This document shows, in pieces, positions 47,701-59,700 of a DNA stretch of 64,000 bases. The translations under genes were made by a program, and so were the position numbers. Under the pieces are notes generated by a model that was not told the origin of the DNA, ran no database searches, and saw only the letters and a list, made by a program, of their open reading frames with translations. Where the stretch lies: contig JAJNNQ010000011.1 in NCBI GenBank assembly GCA_027886175.1, positions 4,774,001-4,838,000 of the forward strand, given 5' to 3'. Each line of letters starts with the position of its first letter. Within the stretch, counting starts at the first letter, position 1. This DNA comes from Phylloscopus collybita (Eukaryota > Chordata > Aves > Passeriformes > Phylloscopidae).

Positions 47701-50700
47701 CCAGCAGGATATTACCAATTCAGGGAAGATTTTGATTCCTTCAGCAGTTCTGCTGATGCAGCTCAGGCCAGTGCACTTCTGACACCACAGAATGAACTTC
47801 TCAGCTCCAAGACCTCCCAAGAGAAGTGCACCACCACTCCCTCCTCTTCAACCCCACCAAACAAGGCCACAGAGGCTCACCTTGGAATCTGCAGGGAGGG
47901 GCTGCTGGTCCACACCACAGATCACGAATGGCTGCTCCAAGTCCAGCACAATGCTGAATGGCAGCGAGCAGGTGTTTTTGAAAGACAAAGGCTGGTACTG
48001 GAGCGTCAGGACATCACTGAATTTCTACAGAAACAGGAGACAAGGGAACACAACCCCAAGTAGCCATAGACCTCCTTCCCCTTCCAAGGCATTTTGCAGT
48101 TTTCAATCCCAGCAGTGCATCTATTTCTATTTACGTCCAGCCAATTTAAGAGTTACACCCTTAAATGTCAGCATGCAATCCAGAGGCTTACCTTTTCCAC
48201 ACGGAAAGTGATTGCTCTGGAAGAGATTTTCACAACAGGGCGAATGAACTTGCAGGTGACATCCACTTGCATTATCAGTTTTGTTGCAGTGTCGTTCCCC
48301 ACCAGAGCACGACACAGCAGCCGCCCCTGCACCTCCTGCATGCAAGAGTCACTTGTCACCCAGTGTGTGCTGGCAGGCCAAACACCCCACACTGGCTTGC
48401 CACCCACCCATGGGCCCTATTCCTGTCACTTCTTAGTAGGGCCTCTAATTAGTCTTTGCTCTCCTCAGTAGCTCTCTTCTCTTCCTGTGCTGCTGCCTAT
48501 TTATTGTAAAGATCTGTGCCCAGGCGTCCTGGAGCCAGAGAAGGCATAGCAGGCTTAGCTGGCAGCTTCTCTGCAGAGTTTCATTTCCCCTGGAAAGAAA
48601 GGTCCAGGTAGGAGAACACCCCAAGACTCTGCTAAAATCTCCCTCTCTGAGTTGCTCTCCAAGGCTGCTGCAAAACCTGGCTGCCCCTGGGCCACCAGGG
48701 CTGCCTGAGAGACTGGGGCAAGCAGTAATGGAAAAGTTGACCAAAGTCAATTTGTCAATTAGAATGAGCCCAGGGAACAGTTTCCCACCTGGATGGACAT
48801 GGCACTGATCACTAGAGCTGGCACACTGTGTTTTCCTCCTCCAGGACTCAGGGCTAGACCAGCCCTCTGCTCATGTTTGTCTTCAGAGGGAAAGAGCAAT
48901 GCCTCTCCCAGACACTCCTGCCATTCACAGGGCTTTTGTTTTACTGCCTGCTTCCCTCAGAAAAACCACTTGATAGTAGTTTGACTTCCTGCCTGGGCTT
49001 CTAATCGTAAGTGCAGCTCATTTTCTCTGCTCTTCCTTTCTGCCTCAGCACGTGACACCAGTAACCCCTGTTTGCCCAAATGAGCAATACTTCCTTCAGC
49101 TTGTATTTTGGCATCAGCAAGTTGGGTTGGGTTTATGGAAAGACAAAAGAGCCTTAGCAACTGATGGTGGCCAGCAGGGAAAGCAGCTGGCCTTCCAACA
49201 GTTTCTTTCAGCAGAAGTCACTTGCTCCTTCTCCCAGGCAAATGTCAAGGGGCTGCAGAAGAAGCTGCACTGGAGGGCATCTGACAGGGAAGGCTCAGCC
49301 CTTGGCAGGGGCCTCACCTGGACAGTGCTGGAGCAGCCTTCCAGCACCATGTCCACGCTCTGGCCCGGCCACAGGTGCACCGTCTGCGGCCAGAGCTTAA
49401 ACACGGGGCTGCCAGCTCTGGAGCTCTGGGAAGCACCTTTGCTCTTGGTGCCAGCGCGGGCAGGAGGACGAGTACTCTGCTGACAGATGTGGAAACCTTC
49501 TGTCCTCCAGTACAGCCGCTGCCTGCGTCGGCCTTGGTTTGTCAGCTGGAACTCGAAACGGCAGCGAGAGGAGCTACAAGAGAAGCAGAGATGGAAAATG
49601 TCATGGGAGCTGCTATTTCCCTGTGCTCACTCAGCTCCAGCTTCCCCCTGATGGCATTCCCTGACTGCACGCTCTGCCATCAAACCTCCGCCCAAAAGGC
49701 TGCCCAGGCTCAAAGCTTCAGCCCTGCCAGGTCTTCCAGCTTTTCCACATCAGTGGCTCTGCAGGCTATCTAGCGACTTTCAGATGACATCTTTCTACAG
49801 GAATTCCTGTGGCTTCAGGGAAACACAGCTGGGGCCTCGAGTATTAGAGAAGATCTAGCCTGAAGGACTATGGAAAAGTTGTTCCTTGCTGAACCCACGG
49901 GAGAAGTGGAAGCCGAGAGTCTCCTACCTACCTGAAGTGGGATTTCAAGTCCAGCTTTGGAAGGAGAGGTTTGCTGGGGACAATGGTGGTGCCAATGCCC
50001 ACGGCCTGGACAGAGATGGAGGTGGTAGGGCTGTTCTCAACGAACACCTTCACCTTGTCCTGGAATTTCTCAGTGTCATTCAGGTTTGCTATGACCTTCA
50101 CAGACAGCTGAGTATTAGGGCCGACCACTCCTTTACTGGGTTCAATCCTCCAGCGTGAGCCTTTCCCAGCCTGCAAGACAAGCCAAACACAAATGTGGGA
50201 TGGCAACCATGGACCCTGCTGTGCTGTGAGGTGCAGGAAAGGAAGGGGAAGGCTAAGGAGAGGAGTGTAAAAAGCATCCAAGTTTAATTTCCCTAAATGT
50301 AAGTGATGGTGTCTGGCAGCAGCAACTCTCCAAGAGCTTATACAATGTGTATTTTACCTTTCTTTAACAGACTCAGGTCATTAGCTCTGTTTTGCTCAAG
50401 CCAAGGGATGCTCCTCCTCAGGAGAAGGTTATTCCCCCTCCTGACTCTCTTTGGAGTGCTTGCCAAAGGAAGCTATTTACTCTCCCCTGGCTTCTCAACA
50501 GCAGAGTTGGTCTGCACAAAGGCTCAAGGCTGGAGGAAGCCAGGACTGCTCAAATCCCAGCCCAGCAACCACACAGCTGGACGACACTGCTGAGAGCCTG
50601 AAGAATAACTCTGCAAAGCCAGCTGAGCAAAACCCCAGTGTCTCCTTTCCCAAGGGGCCACCAGTGCTCCTCAGCAGCCCCTGAAGGATGAGGCCCTCAC

Positions 50701-53700
50701 TTCCCACTGATCATCAGCTGTAGAGAGGTGCCCCAGTGCCCTCTGCTTGGGAAAAGTCAGCTCTAAATGGTTATAGCAGAACAGGAAAGCAGGATGCAAA
50801 AAAAAAAAACAACAACCTACAAGACATGCCCTCTGGGCATGGCATGGCCTTCCTAAGCGTTCTTGTCCTCTGCTTTCTCATGGACCTCCCTCTACAGATG
50901 GGGCAAGAGCGCTGGAAGCTGCCCCAGGCAGGGAGGAAAGGCCCTGCACCAGCACAGCTGCACAGGCACAGCTCTGCAGCTCCTGCCCTGCTACCAGCAT
51001 GTGGAGCCCACCCTTTACACACCACCACCACCCAGGCAGGCTGCATTGCTGCCTGCAGAGGCTGAGAGCAGACTTGCATTGTGGAGTCAGGGAAAGCTGC
51101 CCTGGCAATTCCCCGCTTTGGGCTTACATTTCTCCCTAAAAAGCTGGAAAAGCAGCAAGAGGAAAATTCACCCCGCTCTTCCTTGGCACAGGAGGCTGGG
51201 CCTGGACTCTCCCACAACACCCGATGCTTTATCCACAGACACACACACACAAACACAAACAGTGTCAGGCTGGGCTTTAACCAGCTCCAGAAGTTGAACC
51301 CACCCAATAGAGAGAACAAGTCTCTTTTCCAAGCTTTGTTCAAGCCTCTCCCAGATGCCCCCTCCAGCAGAGAGCACATCCCACTTGGCCCCAAGGCACG
51401 TACCCTTCCTGGCTGCTCCTCCTGCCAGAGGAGCAGCCCCAGCTCCAGCCCTGTGCCTTGTCCCTCTGTGTAACCTCCACCAATGAAACCACCTTTCTCT
51501 GCAGGTGGTCTCCAGAGATATTCTGCAATGCCACAGAGACCACAGAGTCTGGGATGCACAACCCTCACAGGTGCATTGGTGTGCAACAGCCCTGCTGCTC
51601 TCACCCACAGCAGTTGGGAAACTTGCCTTCCCATGAGCAGTCTGAGGGCAGATCTCACACCCTGGTTTTTCTGCCACTACCAGAAGTTTGGCACAAAGCA
51701 AATGCGGATGGAATGGGGAATCCATGGGGAAATCCATGGGGAAATCCATGGAGATATCCATGCCCTCCCAGGAGCAAAGGCACACAGGCTTCTCTTGATC
51801 TCAGAGCTCCAAAAACATGACTTGCACTGCTAAATATCTTCCACAAAACAAAGAGAGAACTTGCAAACGTGATCCAGACTCTTTTCTGCTCCAAGCTCTG
51901 CGCACACTACTTCACAGAGGTGTGCCTGGGATTCTGGCTCCTCTTGCTTGCACTCGGATGGAATCTCTTGCTTCCACTCCCACAGAACAACACAGAAACA
52001 TTGCATGGGCTGCTACTACCCAGCACTTTTCCCTGGAAAACAGCCCCACAGACACTTACCATCTCTGCCCAGAAGGCTGCAGGAACGTCACTCTGATTGG
52101 AGATATGGAGCATTCTGGGACTATCTTGTAAGGCTGGGATCATGCCAAAGTCGATCTCCCTCGGATAGACATAGACAGCGGGTCCCTGGCCAATGCACTC
52201 TAAATGGATTTCCTGTTCCAGGAAGAAGGTAGAAAAGAACAAAAAATGACTCACCAAGGAGAGTTTAAAAAACTTTGCCAGCTCTAAGAGCACTCCTAGA
52301 CTGGGGATAATTTTGGCCGTTTGAAGTCCCAAGTGATGCAGACTGAAGCAGAAGGCCTGCAGCAAGTGTGGGGTCTGCAATGATCCCACCTGAAAGCCAC
52401 AAGCTCCCATTATCAGGGCACAAAGAAGTGTTGTTTGCCATGCTTGCTTCTTCACACCTCCTCCTTTTTGCTCCATAGGAAATGGCTATTTCCTCTGCTA
52501 TTCTCCTGCCTGCTTCATTGACTGCTTCACCTTGCCCCAAACCACCTTCCCAACTCTTGCTGCTGCACAGCCATCCTTGAACACCAACTTCTTTAACATT
52601 CACAAAGCTACACTGCTGAAGCCAGCACAAGTCAGAAGCAAAGCAGGCTCTTCACAGCAGAGATGAGGCAAGTCAGCTGCCTTCAATTTGTGCTTATGTG
52701 TATTCTTCATGCATAGGAGTAAGGGGCATTAATTACTAATTGCATCATTTGAGCTGTATTTTCTAATGGGAAAAGAAAAAAAAAAAAAAAGTCTGAACTG
52801 ACACCAGCATTGCAGGCAATGTGACACACAGGAACAAGAATAAAAGCAGAGGGCAACTTTGTCCTCAGTGTTATTGCAACATACACACACCCACATCCTG
52901 CAGCCCTGCATGCTTTGGTGGGGTGGTAACATCACAAATCAGACTATTTAGGGATGAAGAGCATCCGTGTCTGGCAAACAGGGCCTGTATTTGCAGTCAC
53001 TCTTGCTGTGATGAGATATGCCTCCCTTAGGAGCTCTTTTAGAAGCTTCTTTAGAATCCTTAGAAGTTTCTTTAGAATCTTCAGAATCCTCTTTTAGGAA
53101 GCTTGAGTACAGGAGCTGCTTTCCTCGTCCATTTCCAAACTTGATGGCAAAAACAAGCCAAGTCTGTGCTCCAGATACAAGTTGGGTGGGCATTCCTATA
53201 TTTTTGGCTGGGCTTTTGCTCAGGAAATACGATGGATGTTTCTCAGATCTGAGGCACCTGGCTTTCAGAGAAGCCTTAATCCAGCTCTGCACAAAACATT
53301 CCTTCCGCGTGGTCTTGTTATAGATACAAAAAGGAAGTGGAAACTTTTAGGTGGTTGTGATTGTATACTAGCTGTATGTTTCGATTTCTGTTTGCAGCTG
53401 TGTTTATTTTCCAACTAGTGCTAAGTTGTTAAAAATACCCTTGCAATGTTGTTCAGTAGTTGTTAGATAGTGTTACAGTGTTTAGTGACGATGTTTGTAA
53501 GAGTTTTGTGCGGCTGCCTCCCCGACTGCAATTGAAAGGACAACACCAAAGCGCAGGGGGATCTTCCACCCTTCCCCAAACAACTCAGAAACGGAGAGCA
53601 CCACCCAGAGCCTCCATTGGAGAACACGGCCAGCCAATCAAAACACGGCGGGAAGAAATGATTGGTGTGGAACACACCCCGCTAAGAGCCAATGAGAGCC

Positions 53701-56700
53701 CGAAGAATGCACCAATCAGGGAAAGGATCCAGAACGGACCAATCCCTGAGGGGACCGAGCCTTTAAAAGGGACTGACCCCGCCCTCAGTGGGTGCTTGGC
53801 TCTCAGGAACTGGACTGTCCTGAGGGGTGGCCCGTGCGCACTTTATTTTACTCTGACTTGCCGTGAGGGGCTGGGACTAGCCCAGTCTCCTGTTCCTGTA
53901 GCCGATTTTACAACAATAAACGATTGGCCTTTCCTTTTTAACATCTTTGGATTTACGGCCCCGTCATTAAACTTGCAACATTGTAACAGTCTGGTACGCA
54001 GAGCTTGCTTTAGCAGGATCCAGGGATGTCCCTGTGTGATCCTGAACAGCTGCAAGGAAGCAGCACTTGAGTTCATCTGGTAACACCGCAGAGTGTGAGA
54101 GCCAGGGCCTGGTCTGGGCTTCAGACTGGGGCTGTTATCCCATCTGCCACATTTGTTACTCTCTGCTGGGTCAGGCACTGAGATTGCTACCCAGGAGGCT
54201 TCCACCTTTCCTCCTTTTGCTAGGCCTAAGCTGCTGCTCGTGCCCCCAGTGCCTTCTGTCCTTGTCCACAGCAGCCAGACAGCACAAATTCCTGGAAGAA
54301 TCCCTGTACAGTTACAGCCCACTGGGATGAGCTGCTCAAGGCACACATCTCCCCTTGCTCTCACCAGTGGGGATCCTGGTCTCCCAAAGACGGCCAGCTC
54401 AGCAGTGACCTTGCACTCTCCTGGCAACTGGGCCACCAGTGTAATGGGGATCTCCAGGGAGCTGTGAGCCTCGATAATCCCAAATGGCTTAGAGCTGGAG
54501 TACCATGCAGTGGCCTTCTCCTTGTGTTCCTAGAAGGGACAGAATCAAGAGCAACTTCAGAACGGAGGAAACTTTCAGCTCCTTAACATCCTTAATATGA
54601 GAGCACCTCACACACACTTGTAAAAATTCCCAGGAGAAAGCAAAAAAGCAAAGAACAAAATGCAAGGTGTAGGTGCTGAGCATCCCCACGGGGTCCAAAA
54701 GTTGCTGCATCCACAGACACCCACTTCTGTGCCGACAGCCTCCTTGCATCAGATTTTCACTGCCCTCTAAGCTCTTCTGACTTGAGAACAAGTCAAAGAC
54801 CAGAATCTAAACATCTTCCTCAAGAGGTTCAGCTGTTTCCTACAGTTTGTATTCAGGTTCCTGTTCTCAGGAAACCTTTAGGTTGGACTAGAAACCAGCA
54901 AGGTCTTATCCAAACCCTTTTATTCCCCTAGTATCCCCCTCAGGAACATTTGAGGGGAGCAGCTGGATGCAAGGCCACACCTGAGGGAGAACACGGTAGC
55001 AGCCGGGAATGTCGCTGTCGTTCACAAGGGTCCGCTTCACCTCATAGGGAGCCTTGAGACAGCAGTGCTCCAACCTCACCACAGGGTTGAGCACTCGCAG
55101 GACAGGAACGATGCATCTGGGCAAAGAAATGACCCCAAGGGAATTAGAGATCCTGAGAGCATTGAGAACTTTTGTCCTCAAAGAGCATGGAGCGGGGCAT
55201 AAGGCATTTGTCAAATCAAACCAAGATGGAATAGTCCTCCAGGGAGAAAACCCCTTCAACTTCTTTTCACTCAAACACCTCTCGTCAAGGAGGGACAAAC
55301 CCTGAGGCTTTGCACTGCAGAGGCTTCCAAATGCCCAGGCAGAACACGTGCCCTGTTCCAGAGCTGTCTTAGCAGTTTTTCCCCTTCTTTGCTCAAGGAC
55401 ACTCACAAGGACTCCTGTAACAGTCCCAGGGGTCCACGAGCTCTGGGGGAGCCTTTCCAACCAGGACCAGAGCCCACCAAGGCTCAAGGAACACAAGGCT
55501 CCAGTGTATCAGTGAAAATGACTCCCTTTTCTGCTCCTGCACTGTTGTCCTGCCTGAAAACTGAGTCATCTCTTCCAGGCCTTTAGAAAAAGGCCTAGGG
55601 CCATGCCTGGCTGGGAGCAGGGGGCCATCTCACCATGGGCTGCTTTCCTAGCACTGTTCTCATGTCTAGACGGGCAGATCCCACTGACTCAGCAACACTT
55701 CTCCTTTGGAGCTGCTGCCAGGCAGCATGCTGGTGCTGGATGCAGGAGGAAAGACAAGCAGCTGCAAGGAAAGCCTTGGTACCTGGCTGTGAGGGTCAGT
55801 GCCAACACCTTCTTGCCAACACCCTCCGCGTCCACCTCCAGCTCCAGGCTGTAGTCTCTGACCGTGTTGGAACACAGGGTGACCTGGTAGAAGAGAAAAG
55901 AAGTGCAGCAAGCATTTGCTCACTCCCAAAATCTCATCACCCATGTGTGGTGTCCTCCGATTCCTCTTCCATGGTACAGAAAGGGAGGATTTTGCCTTAA
56001 TTCTTCTCCTAGTCCATAAGTAGAGCACAGTTCTGGGAAGTAACAAAAGCCTTCTGGCAAGATCAGATTTGTTAAAGGGACTAATTTTTCACCTGACTAC
56101 TACAACAACAGAAATGCAGAAGAAGTCTGCTGACTTGAACAGAACAAGTCCAGCTTTACAGCAGGAAGTGGAGGACAAAGTGTGGCCCAGCACATGCTGG
56201 GCAGTTCATGACTGCAGAGTATTTTCTGTCCCCACTGAAGATCCCTGCAGTGAAGACAACTCATCTGCTCCCCAGGAGATGAGAAACGAGACCAGAAAGA
56301 AAAGGAAACTGCTTTACAAATGTTCTCTCTCTCTTTAACAGCCACCTTCTGTCCTCATCCTTCCTCTGCCCACTTGCAATCAAAGAAATTGCTCTCAAAA
56401 ACACAAGAATGCCTTCAGTACTTGACCATCTGCTGCGTGATTTCAGCTTGTGATTTTGGAAACAAAGCAGTGCTCCTTCAGGGACATCCCGAGCGACCCA
56501 GCTGACAGAGGCCTGACACCAGTGCAGATCCTCCCTCACACGATGCTCAAAGCGGCATCAGAGCTAAAGCCCTCCCACCCTCCAGTGGAGCTTCAGCCCC
56601 GCCAGCTGCACTCTTCCCATACTTGGATCTCCTCGGATCCCAGGCCACGGACGGTCACTCTGCAGGGGCTTATGAAAAATTCCCTTGGCTTGGTAAGACC

Positions 56701-59700
56701 GTGAGCTTCCTTCCTCCAATGCTGGCCATCGAGTCTGAGTTTGGGATGAGTGCTGTCAATGCTGGGCTGTCCCGAGCCATCCCCGGGAATGTGGAGCTTG
56801 ACGGCCGCGGATACCGGGGAGGTGTTAAACAGGCGACACTTCAAGGTGCGAGGAAAACCTGAGAAAATGACACAATTCTCCATTTAGGCATCAAGATCTC
56901 ATGATCCCTGCTGTGAAGATCTTGGTAGGATAAAACTCTGCTTGGACTCGGCTTCTTTGTTACCTGAACTACAGCTCATTGCAGTGGATATATGGCTTCG
57001 CTGCCCATCTCTATGTGGAGGAGACATCTCCCACAGCCTGCTTACCACGAGTCATTTGAACACAGATGGCAAGGGAAAACCAACTGCAGGCACAGCCCAG
57101 GGCTTCTCCATGCCCATCAACAGTGATCACTGCCAGCTCCTCCAGCAATGACTCCAGCAGGGAGGCAAGAGAGGCACAAAAAGGACAAACGGCACAAAAA
57201 CAGGCACGAGAGGCACAAAAAGGATGGCACAATCCCAAATGCCACCAAGGTTACCATCCATCTGGATGCGGACAACAGCAACATTCACAGCACAGTTCAA
57301 AGAAACAAAGATATAACAGCTGCCCTCAGCTGAGGAAGCCTTAGGAATGGAACCAGATGAAGCAGGATGCATCTGCTATTACAGAACCATCTTCCCGCCT
57401 GGTGCCATTTTTTCTTGTGCCTCTTATCCAAAAGGAAACCAGAAGTGGCCAGACAGTGACACTGACTTCCTATTCCTTTGGTCCTGTTTGATCTCACGAT
57501 GGCAAAACGCTACCCAAGGCACCAGCAGCCTGGAGCTAACACCCTGAAGAGGCTGTGGTGGAGGAGCACGAGTGATGAATGCTCTCATGTTCCAGCGCTC
57601 CATTTCAGCAACACAGCAACCTCGCACACTCTGGAGCCAGCCCGGGGCACACTCACCAAAGGAGACGTCTCCGAAGTGCAGGGCGGGCACATCGAAGTGG
57701 AAAGTCGGTGCCATCACAAAGCCCCTGCGAGGACAAAGGCAGGGAGGCCGTGGCTTTGTTAAAGGGAATTGCAAAGGGTTCCAGTGTTCTCAGGGAGGGG
57801 CTGGATAAAAGCTGCTGTCAGAGCCACGCTGGGTTTCAAGTCAACCCAGCACCCTGTGCTCAGCACAGCACCCATGTAGACAGGAGGCAGCCAAAGCAAA
57901 GTGGTCAGCAGCTGACAGGCTACCTGGGACAGGCCCTCAAGCTGCTGCTGCCCTGAGAAGTGAGCTTTACTTCTCCTATCATCACTTTTCTTCTTTTTTT
58001 CCCACCTCTACCCTTTGCTGAGCGAGGATTTTATCTTTTGCAATGGCACTAGCCCATGTCCTTGGGACAATCCCTGCTGCACAGTTCCCTGTCTCCCACA
58101 TTAGCCCTTTCCTGGCTCTGGAAAGGACGTACCAGAGCACTCTCTGCACAGGACTTGGGAGCACAGCTTGTCCCCCCAGTGTGGCCATGAGAGGTGAGCT
58201 GAGGCTGCTGCTGCCCGTTTGGGATGGATTATTAACAGAGGTTTTTCAAAACACTGCTGCTGCTGCAGAACCTCCCAGGCTGGCCCATCTGCAAAGCCCT
58301 GGGGGCCTTGCTGGGTGTTCAGGTGGGACATCCCAGAGCAGCTACTGCGCAAAGCTGATCCACCCCACTGCCTGCCATGGCCCAAGGCACAGGGAGATCC
58401 CTGCAGGGAGGAGGAGTCTACAGGGCAGCAGGCATCCTCACACTAAGGCAATGCCAGGATCAGAGCAGAGATGAAGACCTCAGGAAACACCTTTTTTCTC
58501 TGCTCAACCCCAAAGTGAGGTAGGTGGGGGATGTCCCAGAGACAGCTACAGATGTGCCCACCAAACTTCCGGAGTCCTTACTTGATTGTCAGGACTGCAG
58601 GCGTAGGAGATCCAGCCACACTGAACTGGAATTGTTCCTCAAACTCCCCCAGGATGGTGGGACAGAAGGAGATCCGGATGGCCTCGGGCCTGCCCGGTGC
58701 CACGATGCCCTCCTGGGGCAGGAAGGTGAAGCAGGAGCCCATGGCTGTGGCAGGAGGCACGAGGCTGAAGGGAGCCTCAAGAGGCCCTCTGTTTAACAGG
58801 ATCGCCTGCAGCAGCAGGAAAGCAAAACGGAAATACATGAGGAATCTTCCTTTCCTACAGAAGGCTGAGGTGCTTTGGAATTAAACAATTAACACCTGTA
58901 AAAGGCAGAGGATGCCCTGTGCTGCTGCATGGCAGAAGCCAAAAAAGACAACTTTGAAATAGAACTTTGTACGGCTTTGGGTTTTTCATGCAAAGCAGTG
59001 ATAACTTCACATAAGCAGAGCCACTCTGGGCTTTTCCACATTGACCTGCAGCACAGAGCAGCTGCTCAGCATCACCAAGTTCATTCACACCTGGCCCTGA
59101 GAGCAACACTGGGCATGGCAGCATTACCAGTGAAATCACCACAGAGCTGCTGCCGCTGCTGCTGCTGCTCCAGGTGTGCCCAACCCCACCATGGGCAGGG
59201 CACGTTCAGCTTCCATTGCAGCCAACCTGTTTTATTGCACGTGGGAGAAAGCAGAAGCCAAGCTGTAGAAAGTTGCTTTGCTTCCTTCCCAGAAACATTT
59301 TGCTCTTTCTAGAGCCAGAGGTGCACCACGGCTCAAGGGTGGCGAGGGCCTGCTCAGCAAGGGAAGGCACTGCCAAGCACTTTGACCAGTGCTGAGCCAG
59401 GAGGCTGCATGGCTTTCCTCTGACTCCCAGGAATAGGCAGGAGGGACTTGACTGAAAACTGTCGGCAATGGACTCAAACTCCAATGCAGCCAGTTTGTTC
59501 CAGCTGCTTTTGGACAGCCTGAGCACAGAGGTGATTTGTGTCTGGGACTGGAACAAAAGCCTCAGAACACGCAGCTTTTTGGCCCAGTGTTGATTTCATG
59601 GGTCAAGCAGTTTTGCAGGCAGCCTCCCAGCTGATCTCCAAGGAAGACTGCCCAAAAGAAGGGCTTGGGGTTTCATGAACAACAGACACACTTTTCTGAC

